Positions 8,947-18,234 are shown, counted from the stretch's first letter. The stretch: DNA of 64,000 bases from Bacteroidota bacterium (GCA_016720935.1 JADKJP010000004.1:124001-188000), one strand, 5' to 3'. The notes: generated by a model from the letters alone, not told the origin. Numbers and translations are program-made.

Positions 8947-10041
8947 CTATTGAAACTGCGCAGTATTTTTTATTTCCAGAATGAGTTTGCGATCCTTAGG
9001 ATCACATTTTAAAATCCATGCAATGCATTTTGAAAAATCCGATTTCTCGGAGAGCATTTTCATTCTCCTTTTCTGCCATTCTTCACCGAGATTCGGTACA
9101 CTCAGCAACTCCTCCAGTTTGGCATACAGTTTCTCTTCTTGTCCTGCCGGAATACCATATGTGAGTGAATATGCATGTTCAAGATCTTCCAGATAGCCAA
9201 GTTTTCCGACCCAATCATTATAGCGGATTGCAGGAGTTCCCAGGACAGCGGCTTCAGCGGTCATTGTCTGACTATCTCCCAAAAACAAATCCGTGTAAGC
9301 CATTGCATGATGGATATCACTGGCACGAATGGAAATACGATAAGGTTCGAATTGTTCCGGAAGAGGACGTTCGGAAGTGATGAATACTCTACCCTCTTTT
9401 TCCAGACGATGAATGAGTCGCAAGGCAACCGCATCTGTCATTCCCGAAATTCCTGTATCGTGGTATGCGCCCAATCCTGAAAATCGCAGAATGAATTTTC
9501 GTTTCCCTGGTTCTGAAAATAAAGGCACACGTGCAGGATCAGGTTTAAAATGATTGGGATGAAGATAAGCGAGTTCGTGGTAACTGGAATACCCGATTTT
9601 TTTTCGCTCCCATTTCCAGGCACTGCAACAATCCGGACACAAGAGATACGTGGCAGCAGGACCTGCGATGCGTGCATAGGAAGGTACATATTCCAGGTCG
9701 TCTTCAAAAAAGATAAACGAGGGAATTCCGAAAAGACGGCCGAGTACCGACAACTCCGCGGTACTACCCATGAGGCGACGCGGTTTGTATTTCCGGACAA
9801 TGGACGACAAGGTCAGCGTACGACCGGCAACCGCGGCGGCAAGCGAAAGCATTCCGCTTCTTTTCTTCCCTTTGTCATCAATGTTGATGTAAGGAATCCC
9901 TTCCTCCTTCAGCAATTGCTCCAGCACATCTTTTGATTTAATACACACGACCACTTCCTCCGCTTTGAGAGATCGGATCGCGAATTTAAAGAGGTGAAAA
10001 TGCGCCGGGTGACCAAGATAAAATAGCGCTTCGACTGCCAT
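8947..10041 (-). CDS. DUF354-family predicted glycosyltransferase
   Basis: 364 aa from ATG 10041. It opens with ALFYLGHPAHFHLFKFAI, the GHPAH(V/F)H signature of the DUF354 family of GT-B-like enzymes. Further family signs are IPSFIFFEDD near residue 110 and a C-terminal nucleotide-sugar-binding pattern (FLGDSQTMTAEAAVLGTPAIRYNDW, residues about 254-278; GDSQTMTAEAA resembles the donor-binding loop of UDP-GlcNAc 2-epimerase and MurG folds). It has no signal peptide, so it should be cytoplasmic. It lies 133 bp downstream of the acyltransferase gene and is last in the long minus-strand block before the 560-bp gap. The sugar added cannot be predicted. Confidence 0.7.
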   Translation of the reverse strand: MAVEALFYLGHPAHFHLFKFAIRSLKAEEVVVCIKSKDVLEQLLKEEGIPYINIDDKGKKRSGMLSLAAAVAGRTLTLSSIVRKYKPRRLMGSTAELSVLGRLFGIPSFIFFEDDLEYVPSYARIAGPAATYLLCPDCCSAWKWERKKIGYSSYHELAYLHPNHFKPDPARVPLFSEPGKRKFILRFSGLGAYHDTGISGMTDAVALRLIHRLEKEGRVFITSERPLPEQFEPYRISIRASDIHHAMAYTDLFLGDSQTMTAEAAVLGTPAIRYNDWVGKLGYLEDLEHAYSLTYGIPAGQEEKLYAKLEELLSVPNLGEEWQKRRMKMLSEKSDFSKCIAWILKCDPKDRKLILEIKNTAQFQ

Positions 10042-10151
10042 GAGGAATTTGAATTTCTGATTGTGCTCCGTTTTCCGGCAGCAGTTTTTTATTATGAATA
10101 ATAATTCATTTATATAATTTCATTTCCGTGAATGATTTCCATTGCCTAAAT

Positions 10152-10178
10152 TTAAAATGAATATATGTTCATTTTTAA
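10152..10178. repeat. AT-rich inverted repeat overlapping the acyltransferase stop
   Basis: TTAAAATGAA and TTCATTTTTAA face each other across TATATG, overlapping the stop codon at 10175-10177. On the minus strand this could form a weak hairpin between the acyltransferase and DUF354 genes. No clean T-run follows, so termination is uncertain. Confidence 0.4.
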
Positions 10179-11215
10179 TCCAGTCGGGAGAATCTTACCC
10201 CGTAGCGAGAGAAGAAAGAAATAATTTCTTCTCCTGTCGCGCCGCTTCCGATGCGGAGGGTATCCCCCAGCGACACCACTGCAGAATAACCCATGCCGGC
10301 AAATTTTTTCACTTCCGCCGCATCTCCGCGAAACAGAATCAGCGCAGTATCTCCGGCAGGAACAGAATCCGTGAAAGGCCCGTGTCGGTAAATCAAGGTA
10401 CCACTTTTATCTCCCTGCAAAGTGGCGGTAAACCCGGCCGCATTTTGAACGGTATTTACCGTGTATCCAAAATAGGCGAGATAATCAAAAAACTCCTTGA
10501 AGATCCCGTCCACCATATCGCGCTGTGATTGAACATCCGGTTTAGCAGGGAAATTTGTTTTCAGAATTTTCGCCGGAGAGCCGGCGGCAAGACAATTGGC
10601 AGGGATATCCGCCGTCACCAGTGAATTGGCTCCGATCACAGAACCATCACCGATGTTGACACCGGGCAAAACAAATACACGCCAGGGCAGCCAGACTTTT
10701 TTCCCGAGTTTGATCGGCGCAAATGTGACCGGATAACCTTCCAGCTTTGAACTCCAGCTACCGTGTGTGAATAACAAACAATGTCCGCCAATTCCGGTAT
10801 CATCACCGATTTCAACAGGCAATGTCGGGTTGATGTAGGTTAGCTGCATGATGATGGCGCGTTTGCCAACGATCAGCGCTGACTGTGGTGTTTTCATTCC
10901 ACCCACGAAGACCTGTTCATTGATTCTCGCATCCTCTCCTATTTCGATTTTTTCTGTATCCAAAACAGTTAACGATCCAATCCTGGCAAATCGGTCAATA
11001 CGAATGGATCTTCCCCGGATAATGGTGAAGAAACCAATCTTACAATGATCCGCCAGTTCCACATTTTTCCCTACAATGATACAGCCGAGGCTAAGACTTA
11101 CTCCCTTCCCGATGCGATACCCTTTCATCCTGTACACCCACTTCTTCAACACACCGGGCAAAAACCCGATGAGGAGAATGTGGAGAACAGGGATCCTTAT
11201 TTTCTTTACCAGCAT
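10175..11215 (-). CDS. Left-handed beta-helix (hexapeptide repeat) acyltransferase with C-terminal extension
   Basis: 346 aa from ATG 11215. Residues about 31-220 carry hexapeptide-repeat turns (IGKGVSLSLGCIIVGKNV, RIGSLTVLD, IGEDARI, GVNIGDGSVIGANSLV) and end in the typical AAGSPAKILK of O-acetyltransferases of the maltose/galactoside type. A His in LLFTHGSW (near residue 151) could be the catalytic base. Residues about 221-346 form an extra domain of roughly 125 aa (GTLIYRHGPFTDSVPAGDTALILFRG) not usual for these enzymes. The likely role is O- or N-acetylation of a repeat-unit sugar. The gene lies 56 bp after the deacetylase gene. Confidence 0.75.
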   Translation of the reverse strand: MLVKKIRIPVLHILLIGFLPGVLKKWVYRMKGYRIGKGVSLSLGCIIVGKNVELADHCKIGFFTIIRGRSIRIDRFARIGSLTVLDTEKIEIGEDARINEQVFVGGMKTPQSALIVGKRAIIMQLTYINPTLPVEIGDDTGIGGHCLLFTHGSWSSKLEGYPVTFAPIKLGKKVWLPWRVFVLPGVNIGDGSVIGANSLVTADIPANCLAAGSPAKILKTNFPAKPDVQSQRDMVDGIFKEFFDYLAYFGYTVNTVQNAAGFTATLQGDKSGTLIYRHGPFTDSVPAGDTALILFRGDAAEVKKFAGMGYSAVVSLGDTLRIGSGATGEEIISFFSRYGVRFSRLD

Positions 11216-11238
11216 AAGTTCTTTATATGGAATGAAAA

Positions 11239-11246
11239 CAAATGTA
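11239..11246 (-). promoter_or_regulatory. TAnnTTTG-type -7 element upstream of the acyltransferase
   Basis: The minus strand reads TACATTTG, matching the Bacteroidota -7 consensus, 23 bp before the ATG at 11215. The matching -33 box is weak (TTTA about 18 bp upstream). It could be an internal promoter in the 56-bp gap. Confidence 0.35.
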
Positions 11247-11271
11247 CATTCCTCGTGTAGATTTTAAAGTA

Positions 11272-12054
11272 TTAATGTTCTCCTGTTTTATTTTTCGGCT
11301 TCGAGAGAAAATATTTCACGACATTTTTCATATTCTGAAACACCAGTTCTCTCGACCAAAGTAAATAATTATTATTCCATCTGTGCGGATGAATATTCTG
11401 CATGATCTGTGCAGGCAGATCCCCTTTGCGGAAATGCTCTATAATGTCATTCGTAGATTTGAAGGTCCGGTTGAAAGGCGAATCCACATGGTCCCGAACA
11501 CTGACTGTACTCCTGTTCCAACCTCTTCCCGTATCCGTGATGTAGAGGAATTTTGAAAAGTCGGTATCAAAATACGGTTCCGCGATAATGCCATGATCCC
11601 TGTATTTGTATTTCTCCCAGATGATCCTGTTATCCCATTGTGTCATCGGACTCCCGTGCATACAAATTGTACTCACAGGATAAAACTCCCGGAACATTGC
11701 CAGGTGGCGAATAAACAACTGATAGGCTTCATCGATGTTTCCTTTCGCGATGGTCACATCTTCGTAATGATAACCCAATTCATGTCCCAATTTTACGATT
11801 TCACGAATCACACCGGGATCATAACTTTCAAGTACCCTGAAGTAATAGGTTCCACGCACGTTCAGATCAGATTCAATCTGTGCCATACGCAGGGAATTCT
11901 CAGGCATTCGGTCGGCATCATGACGCAGTATGAAGACTTTTTTATGTCCGGCTGTTTTTCCGGTGACAAAATCTTCATAGGCGGCAAGGTGATAACCCTG
12001 ACTGATTGCCGCTTCCAGCATTTCCCGATAGATCGTATAGGTAAAATCGCGCAT
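11272..12054 (-). CDS. NodB-like polysaccharide deacetylase family protein
   Basis: 260 aa from ATG 12054. FILRHDAD (near residue 42) matches the first NodB motif with its catalytic and metal-binding aspartates. RGTYYFRV and LGHELGYHYEDV follow, where the His would bind metal, and CMHGSP is a later conserved block. The compact fold lacks a signal peptide, as in deacetylases of lipid-linked or nucleotide-linked sugars, so the substrate may be cytoplasmic. It lies 5 bp downstream of the formyltransferase gene, which suggests translational coupling. It could remove an acetyl group before formylation (inference). Confidence 0.7.
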   Translation of the reverse strand: MRDFTYTIYREMLEAAISQGYHLAAYEDFVTGKTAGHKKVFILRHDADRMPENSLRMAQIESDLNVRGTYYFRVLESYDPGVIREIVKLGHELGYHYEDVTIAKGNIDEAYQLFIRHLAMFREFYPVSTICMHGSPMTQWDNRIIWEKYKYRDHGIIAEPYFDTDFSKFLYITDTGRGWNRSTVSVRDHVDSPFNRTFKSTNDIIEHFRKGDLPAQIMQNIHPHRWNNNYLLWSRELVFQNMKNVVKYFLSKPKNKTGEH

Positions 12055-12059
12055 GCTTT

Positions 12060-12851
12060 TTATTTTCGGAACAAACGGTTCATCCTGTAACGAAGAGCAT
12101 CTTTGAATTCAGGAACTGAATTGTATGTCGCTTCCGCATCATTATTTGCAATCAATTCCGGATTTCCTTTTTCGAGCAGATCCAGTGCCTTCAGCATCGC
12201 CTTTGGAGCGACCTCGTAATTCTTCCTGACCAGGGAACTGAATGTTTCCCTTTCTCCAACCGGATATTTCTCCTGAACAATGATATCTCCACTATCAATT
12301 CCCTCTTCGACAAAATGGATGGACACACCCGTCTCTTTTTCCTTCCTGTATAAGACCCAGAAAGGGGTCAAACGGCCACGATTTCTTGGAAGCAGGGCAT
12401 TGTGCCGGTTAATCACCCCGATCGTCGGAATGGCCAGCAAATCCTTTTTAATGATACTCTGGCTTTGGTTGATGATGACATCCGGTTTTAGGGCTTTGAG
12501 CTGTTCCTGGAAATCCTTGTTGTTTGGTGTTTTAATGTCAAACGTCCGGATCCCGGCGTCACCTGCATATTTCAGGATCGAAGGAGATGTGATGAATGAA
12601 AATGTACCGGATAATTTCTTCCGTAACTTGAATCCAAGAGTGGTTACCGCATATTTCAGAAATGCCGGAATACCCATGATAAGCAGGAGCGAAAAAAGGT
12701 AAACCAACTGCGATTTATTCTTTCCGATGGTCAGCCTGTCGCCTTTGGTGGTCGCGATACCCACGATATCTTTTTTCCTGCGATCAATAATTTCGCGGAT
12801 AAAAGGTAGTGTGTACACCGGATCCTCCATGGTTATAATAAAAATGCGCAT
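12060..12851 (-). CDS. Sugar N-formyltransferase-like protein (methionyl-tRNA formyltransferase fold)
   Basis: 263 aa from ATG 12851. The catalytic core of the N10-formyl-THF-dependent formyltransferase fold is visible: INRHNALLPRNRG with Asn148 and His150 (the N-x-H pair), followed by GVSIHFVEEGIDSGDII with Asp186. These three residues are the catalytic triad in the family. The N-terminal 110 residues are less conserved and include a hydrophobic stretch (LVYLFSLLLIMGIPAFL) that is unusual in this fold. In a glycan locus with a DegT aminotransferase, the likely reaction is formylation of an amino sugar. It starts 3 bp after the stop of the preceding deacetylase gene. The C-terminal tRNA-binding domain of Fmt is absent, so this is not housekeeping fmt. 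Confidence 0.75.
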   Translation of the reverse strand: MRIFIITMEDPVYTLPFIREIIDRRKKDIVGIATTKGDRLTIGKNKSQLVYLFSLLLIMGIPAFLKYAVTTLGFKLRKKLSGTFSFITSPSILKYAGDAGIRTFDIKTPNNKDFQEQLKALKPDVIINQSQSIIKKDLLAIPTIGVINRHNALLPRNRGRLTPFWVLYRKEKETGVSIHFVEEGIDSGDIIVQEKYPVGERETFSSLVRKNYEVAPKAMLKALDLLEKGNPELIANNDAEATYNSVPEFKDALRYRMNRLFRK

Positions 12852-12854
12852 CGT

Positions 12855-13796
12855 TCAGGATTTCCTTTCCGGCAACCAGCCGTTTTCAATACAATATTGT
12901 TTCACCGTAGTAAACATATAGCCACGGTTTTTATAAAATGAAATTTCATTTTCGTACAGAGGAATCGCCGCTTTGCCGAGATTTTTCACCTTCAGTTTAC
13001 CGCGTAAAACATCGGCAAGCAAATAGGATATCGGATTTTTTGTTCTGCGTTCGATGATCCTTTCGCCGGTTTCTTCATTCAGAAACTCATTTGGATGGAT
13101 ATCAAACACCACCGGTTTATGATTCATTTTATTTTCCACATTCAGAATGCTCCTTTGCAATTTCGTGAGCCATGGAAAAATGCGCATCGTTGTACCGACA
13201 TATGGAAACAAAAGAGCCGTCAGCGGCACTTCCAGTATCGGACCATTTCCTTTCCGGAACAAATTATCCGGACGGGTATAATACGGCAAACGTGGCGCGG
13301 TAAGCCATTTTAATTTTTTTATTCCTCCGAAAGAAAGAAACATATCAAATCTTTGGGAAGCTACGGAGCTGTCGATTAAATAGCCGGTTTCCGCCAGTGC
13401 TCTCGGTGTATCCGCATTCACACGCAAAGCAGGCGCACGGAAAGAAATGACCTCCTGTCCGGAAATATCTTCCAGCAATTGTTTTGATTTTTTCAAATGT
13501 TCAACCTGCATAGCATAAGGAAGTACATCAAAAGCCTGATCCACTTCATGGGAATAACCGTGTGAAGCGACTTCATGTCCATCCGCCACAATCATCCGTA
13601 CAACATCCGGAAAATGTTCCGCCATGTAGCCGGTAAAATAGAACGTACTTTTTATACCAAACTTTTTATAAATATCCAGCAGGATTGGCATGCCTTCTTT
13701 CAAAACCAGTTCACCTGTTTCATAACGCAACGTATTGAACCAAATGGAATGGTCCTCCACATCGTTTGTCCACAAGGCGTATTTTCCCTTATTCAT
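12855..13796 (-). CDS. NodB-type polysaccharide deacetylase
   Basis: The ATG at 13796 is chosen over the ATG at 13868. The protein then opens MNKGKYALWTNDVED, which leads straight into the first NodB motif, overlaps the upstream gene by only 8 bp, and has a GGAGGGA purine run in front. That gives 313 aa. Motifs are NDVED (catalytic Asp), STFYFTGYMAE, SHGYSHE (metal-binding His pair) and SFRAPALRVN. The layout resembles the deacetylases found with bacterial exopolysaccharide loci. The substrate is unknown. It is one of two NodB-like genes in the locus, flanking the formyltransferase. Confidence 0.8.
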   Translation of the reverse strand: MNKGKYALWTNDVEDHSIWFNTLRYETGELVLKEGMPILLDIYKKFGIKSTFYFTGYMAEHFPDVVRMIVADGHEVASHGYSHEVDQAFDVLPYAMQVEHLKKSKQLLEDISGQEVISFRAPALRVNADTPRALAETGYLIDSSVASQRFDMFLSFGGIKKLKWLTAPRLPYYTRPDNLFRKGNGPILEVPLTALLFPYVGTTMRIFPWLTKLQRSILNVENKMNHKPVVFDIHPNEFLNEETGERIIERRTKNPISYLLADVLRGKLKVKNLGKAAIPLYENEISFYKNRGYMFTTVKQYCIENGWLPERKS

Positions 13797-14976
13797 TCCC
13801 ACGAGTTCCCTCCTTCCCTTTTGCCAAAGCGGCTTGCAATGTTGTGAGGCCTGCAAACATCCAGGCATTGCTCCAGCGCATGTATGAAGTACGGATGGTG
13901 TAGGTTGAAAATTTCCTGAAATAAAATGATCCGTTGGGAGCCTGCATATTTTCTACCATCCAGTTTCCGACATTTTTAGCCAGCTCAACATCACCGAAAC
14001 GAATCAGTGTGAGTAAAGATTGCGCCGCGGAAGTGCAATCTACCGGATACGTTTTTGTATTGTAGAATTTCGGAATTTTATTTTGTTCAAAAAAATTCTG
14101 TTTGTAAAAAAGATATCCTTTTGCACGATGAGATGAATACGTTTCATCTCCGGTATAACGAATATATTCATCGAGACAATCCAGTATATAACCGGTGTGG
14201 TAATTGTCCACCCAGGTCCCCGCTTTGCTCATGGAATAAATCCATGCGCCACTGTCCTGCTGGTACTTCATGACAAAAGCGACAGCCTTCGAAGCAAGAT
14301 CTTTCAGGTTGTCATTCTGAGTAACAGAATAAACCTGTGCTAATGTTCTTGCGCCCTTCATGCTTGCGTTGAAGACAATTTCTTTATCAAAAGGAGAATA
14401 GGAAAAACTAAAATTCCTGTCTCCGTCATAAGTTCGGTTGATGTCTTCAAGAATAAATTCCGTTGAGCTGACACAATGTTTCAGAAATCTCTCTTCTCCG
14501 GTAATTTTCCAAACATGAAACAGAGCATTGGTAATAAAACCGGTCGCTACGATGGTTGGCTGATAAGCTGGAATTCGAGCATACCTTGCTTCCCAGTCGA
14601 AATCATATCCCCAGCAAGAACCTTTGTATCCTTTTGGAATCAAACTTTCGAGTTCATCCATCAGGAAATTAATTTTTTTCAAATTATCAGTGCGACATGA
14701 AGGATTGAACACTATCTGATTTGCATAAGCCTGGATGCACAAACCAAGGGTAACCGGATTATATCCGTCCGGCACTCTTAGCAAGGGGCGAAGATTGAGC
14801 GGAATCCGTTTCAAAAGTTGTTGCATCCCAAAGCGAATCATTTTTTGATTCCGGAGCACAGGCCATTTGAATACAGGAGATTTCAGCGCATCGTATGGAT
14901 CCGGACCACGGTAATGTTCCGATTCGATGTACAGCTGTAATCTGCTGATGGATTTTTCTATTTGATCGCCTTGCAT
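13789..14976 (-). CDS. Alpha/alpha-toroid (six-hairpin glycosidase-like) protein of polysaccharide clusters
   Basis: 395 aa from ATG 14976. It has repeated helical hairpins with the pattern of an (alpha/alpha)6 barrel: VATGFITNALFHVWKITGEERFL, GARTLAQVYSVT, DSGAWIYSMS and NYHTGYILDCLDEYIRYTG. Similar proteins in exopolysaccharide clusters are often mislabelled delta-aminolevulinic acid dehydratase; nothing here supports haem synthesis. It lacks a signal peptide, so it may act on lipid-linked glycan in the cytoplasm or have another export route. It overlaps the deacetylase by 8 bp and lies 9 bp after the oxidoreductase. Catalytic residues cannot be assigned. Confidence 0.6.
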   Translation of the reverse strand: MQGDQIEKSISRLQLYIESEHYRGPDPYDALKSPVFKWPVLRNQKMIRFGMQQLLKRIPLNLRPLLRVPDGYNPVTLGLCIQAYANQIVFNPSCRTDNLKKINFLMDELESLIPKGYKGSCWGYDFDWEARYARIPAYQPTIVATGFITNALFHVWKITGEERFLKHCVSSTEFILEDINRTYDGDRNFSFSYSPFDKEIVFNASMKGARTLAQVYSVTQNDNLKDLASKAVAFVMKYQQDSGAWIYSMSKAGTWVDNYHTGYILDCLDEYIRYTGDETYSSHRAKGYLFYKQNFFEQNKIPKFYNTKTYPVDCTSAAQSLLTLIRFGDVELAKNVGNWMVENMQAPNGSFYFRKFSTYTIRTSYMRWSNAWMFAGLTTLQAALAKGKEGTRGNE

Positions 14977-14985
14977 CCGAATTCC

Positions 14986-17115
14986 TCAGAGTTGAATGGT
15001 AATTTCTTTTCCGTTTTGCGCTGCGGATTCCAGCACCTTAAATGTCGCGAGTGTACTCATGAACAAATCATCTGCGGATATAGGGCTTTCCTTTCCATTC
15101 TGAACAGCAGCAAGAAATGCCGCCACTTCCGCCTGATGTCCTTTGTCCTGGTTTCCCGAACTCTTTGACATGGATTTACCTGCAAGACTCAGTGTTTTAA
15201 AATCGTCGAGTATGGCCACCATTCCGGAGCCAAACACTTCGAGATATTCCTTGGAGACCAGCTTATTTCCATTTGAAAAATAACTGATGTTCGCGGTGCT
15301 TCCATTCGCGAAGGAGAGTCCAATTGTAACAGTATCGTGCAAACCGGCTGCATCTTCCATCCATCTCGCCGACAATGTTGTTATCGGGCTTCTGGCGATA
15401 AACATACAGAGATCAATAAAGTGACATACTTCTCCAATGATCCTTCCTCCTCCTATCGCGGGATCGTGAATCCAGTGATCCGCGGGAACGATACCTGCGT
15501 TGATTCTGTAATTGATTGCTACCGGAACACCTTCACGAAACTGTTCGCGGATCTTTGTGACAAAGGGCGCGAAACGTCTGTTGAAACCAACCATCAGTAA
15601 ACTTCCGGAATCTGCATAGGCTTTCCGAATTCCCTCTAACTCTTCTTCTCGTAAACAAAGTGGTTTCTCCACAAAAACATTTTTCTTTTGCGAAAGCGCT
15701 TTCAAAACATATTCAGCATGCGAATCGTGACGTGTTGCAATAAACACCGTATTGATAGCAGGATTTGAAACCACTTCATCGGCATTGCCGGTGCAGGAAG
15801 AAAATCCATATTTATCAGCAATGTTTCGAGCATTGTGAGGACGAGCCGTCGCCACACTTACAAACTGACCTTTTCCTTTCATCGCAGGAAGAAGGAAATT
15901 TTGTCCAAATCCTCCTGCACCAATCAGTCCGATAGCCGGAGATGCGGGATCCGCTTTGTGTTCACGCAGATGCACACTCGTTTTCAGCTCCTTGCCGGAA
16001 TCGTATTTCAATACAATCCCAATGAAGGGTTGCTGTTTTTCTAAAATCAGCTGATACGCTTTCGTTGCATCCTGAAAATTATAGGTATGCGTAAGTAGGC
16101 TTTTTAAATTCAGCTTCCCCGTTCGCAGCAGTTCTACAAATGCCTGCATGTTCCTGTTTTCAGTCCATCGCACGTAAGCGTATGGATAATCCAGTCCTTG
16201 TTCTTCATATTCCGGATCGTAGCGACCGGGGCCATAAGAACAAGACATGCGAAGATCAAGTTCCTTCTTAAAATAGTTCGGACGTTTAAAACCCGTAGGC
16301 ACAGCACCGACAACGATCACTTTACCTTTTTTTCTGCAAAGTGATCCAGCCAGATCCACAGGGTCAGTAGAATCAGTTCCTGCAACGATGATCACTGCAT
16401 CTGTACCCTGCCCGTTTGTAAAATGAAGGATCTGCTGTTCAAGATCCGCTCTTCCTCTTTCAATAGCGAGATCGCAACCGTTATCGGCAGCGAGTTTCAC
16501 CATGCGGGAATCAATATCAATTCCCATTGTACGAACACCTGCCGCCTGCAACATTTGAATCGTCAATTGTCCGAGCAAACCCAGACCGATGACAACACAA
16601 TTTTCACCAAGACGAAGATCTGCCTGACGTATGCCCTGCAACGCGATAGCACCAAGGGTGGTGAATGCGGCATGCTCCATCGGCACTGAAGGATCCAGTT
16701 TGACACAAAGATTTACCGGTACCGCGACTACTTCCGCGTGGATTGCTCCATTTCCTCCGCATGCCACGCGATCTCCGATACTAAAATCACTGACATCCGA
16801 TGCGACAGCAATAACTTCTCCCGCGCAGCTATATCCAAGTGGAGAAGGAGCGTCAAGCTTATTCATCACCATTCGGTAGGTATTCAGGATGCCCAGCGTT
16901 TTGGCGGTATCAATGACTTTTTTTACTTCGTCTCTTCTCGCTCTTGCTTTACCGATATATCCCAATCGGGCATCTTTCACCGTCTTGCCTTCCGTTCCGG
17001 CACTGATGAGTGAGTAGTGGTTTCGCACGAGGATACAACCTCCGGGCAGCGCCGGGAAAGGCACTTCCAGAATTTTCATTTCACCGTCTTTCAGGTTTTG
17101 TGTCAATTGTTCCAT
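14986..17115 (-). CDS. Bi-domain oxidoreductase: zinc-type alcohol dehydrogenase fused to Gfo/Idh/MocA
   Basis: 709 aa from ATG 17115. Residues 1-350 form a medium-chain dehydrogenase (LGYSCAGEVIAV, VIGLGLLGQLTIQMLQAAG Rossmann motif, GTDAVIIVAGT). Residues about 385-709 form a Gfo/Idh/MocA domain (AIGLIGAGGFGQNFLLPAM, VFIATRHDSHAEYVLKAL, FVEKPLCL with the conserved EKP lysine, GGGRIIGEVCHFIDLC). This fusion is a known type in polysaccharide loci, often beside heparinase-like or toroid proteins. The likely role is redox modification of a sugar, for example oxidation and epimerisation through a keto intermediate (inference). It lies 21 bp downstream of a GT4 gene. Confidence 0.85.
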   Translation of the reverse strand: MEQLTQNLKDGEMKILEVPFPALPGGCILVRNHYSLISAGTEGKTVKDARLGYIGKARARRDEVKKVIDTAKTLGILNTYRMVMNKLDAPSPLGYSCAGEVIAVASDVSDFSIGDRVACGGNGAIHAEVVAVPVNLCVKLDPSVPMEHAAFTTLGAIALQGIRQADLRLGENCVVIGLGLLGQLTIQMLQAAGVRTMGIDIDSRMVKLAADNGCDLAIERGRADLEQQILHFTNGQGTDAVIIVAGTDSTDPVDLAGSLCRKKGKVIVVGAVPTGFKRPNYFKKELDLRMSCSYGPGRYDPEYEEQGLDYPYAYVRWTENRNMQAFVELLRTGKLNLKSLLTHTYNFQDATKAYQLILEKQQPFIGIVLKYDSGKELKTSVHLREHKADPASPAIGLIGAGGFGQNFLLPAMKGKGQFVSVATARPHNARNIADKYGFSSCTGNADEVVSNPAINTVFIATRHDSHAEYVLKALSQKKNVFVEKPLCLREEELEGIRKAYADSGSLLMVGFNRRFAPFVTKIREQFREGVPVAINYRINAGIVPADHWIHDPAIGGGRIIGEVCHFIDLCMFIARSPITTLSARWMEDAAGLHDTVTIGLSFANGSTANISYFSNGNKLVSKEYLEVFGSGMVAILDDFKTLSLAGKSMSKSSGNQDKGHQAEVAAFLAAVQNGKESPISADDLFMSTLATFKVLESAAQNGKEITIQL

Positions 17116-17136
17116 CTCTCTGAGTTTCGTTCAATA

Positions 17137-18234
17137 CTATGCCATTGCTTTTTCGAAAGTTTCCGAAAGTCGCCCTACCATTTTTTCTTCTGTAAAATTC
17201 TCTTCGTACAATCTCCTGCTCTCTCTGCCCATACGTTCGCGTAATGAACTATCGGAGATCAGCTGTTTCAATTTTACCGCAATTTGTTCTGGATTATTCA
17301 CCGGAACAATGAATCCGTTCTGTCCGTCAAGAATGCACTCGGCTATCGCTCCACGATCAGTGGAAATAACCGGCAAACCCGCGGCCATGGCTTCGACTAT
17401 CACCCAGGGATGACCTTCGGGAGCTCGTGGAGGGAATACAAAAATATCCGCGTTACTGAGGAATTCCATTTTCTTTTTACCCGCATCCGCAGGATGAAAT
17501 GTAACCGGTAATTTATTATCCGAAACCAATTTTTCACAATTAACTCTGGTCTCTTCTGATCTCCATTGTCCAACCACATCCAAATGAAAATTTCCTGTTT
17601 CTTGTTTCAGCAAGAGTCGCACTGCTTCAAGTACATCTTCAATTCCTTTTGAAGCCTGTAAGTTCGCGAGATACAAAACGCGAACAGGTGAATTATGCTT
17701 TTGCGTAAAAGACAAATTATAATTCGCGCCATTTGGCACTACATATATTTTATCCGGAGAATAATATTCTTCAAAAATATGACGGAGTGATTTGCCCAAT
17801 ACGATCATGCCCTGTGTACGGTGAAGAATGAATGCGGCATAGCGTTGCATCCATTTCGCCGAACTTTTGAGCCAGGTTTTAAAATCACTTCCTCTCAATT
17901 GCAAGAGCACTCGCCTGCCTGTAAGCCGGGCGATGAGAATAAAAACAGAGTCTTTTATAAAACCTGTTGTTGCTTGTGATACCGGAATCAGCACCAAATC
18001 CGGACGCCTGGAAATGCAAACACGAAGCATCCGGAAATAGATGGCGTTATTTCTGATTATTTTTTTCACACTCCACTTCCCTAATTCATTCAGAGAATCA
18101 TACGCTTTCGTGTCAATATGAAACAACCGGTACTTCACCTTCAATGACGAATCCAGGATGATCCTGGTTGCCAGAGCCGGCCCCATGTATGGCGGAGGTA
18201 ATTTTCCGAGGATGAGTATTTTTTTTGCCGGCAT
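17137..18234 (-). CDS. Glycosyltransferase family 4
   Basis: 365 aa from ATG 18234, which overlaps the polymerase stop as TGATG. GT-B fold: N-terminal KKILILGKLPPPYMGPALAT with the glycine-rich acceptor loop; C-terminal donor site VRVLYLANLQASKGIEDVLEAV, then FVFPPRAPEGHPWVIVEAMAAGLPVISTD (E-x7-E type motif). It would add one hexose or amino sugar to the lipid-linked repeat unit on the cytoplasmic face. The acceptor and donor are not predictable. Confidence 0.85.
   Translation of the reverse strand: MPAKKILILGKLPPPYMGPALATRIILDSSLKVKYRLFHIDTKAYDSLNELGKWSVKKIIRNNAIYFRMLRVCISRRPDLVLIPVSQATTGFIKDSVFILIARLTGRRVLLQLRGSDFKTWLKSSAKWMQRYAAFILHRTQGMIVLGKSLRHIFEEYYSPDKIYVVPNGANYNLSFTQKHNSPVRVLYLANLQASKGIEDVLEAVRLLLKQETGNFHLDVVGQWRSEETRVNCEKLVSDNKLPVTFHPADAGKKKMEFLSNADIFVFPPRAPEGHPWVIVEAMAAGLPVISTDRGAIAECILDGQNGFIVPVNNPEQIAVKLKQLISDSSLRERMGRESRRLYEENFTEEKMVGRLSETFEKAMA

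Noticed and set aside
12060..12851. Housekeeping methionyl-tRNA formyltransferase
   Set aside because: The C-terminal tRNA-binding domain is missing and the gene lies inside a polysaccharide operon, not beside def.
13789..14976. Delta-aminolevulinic acid dehydratase
   Set aside because: Relatives often carry this label, but no metal-binding Cys motif or active-site lysines of HemB are present; the pattern is an alpha/alpha toroid.
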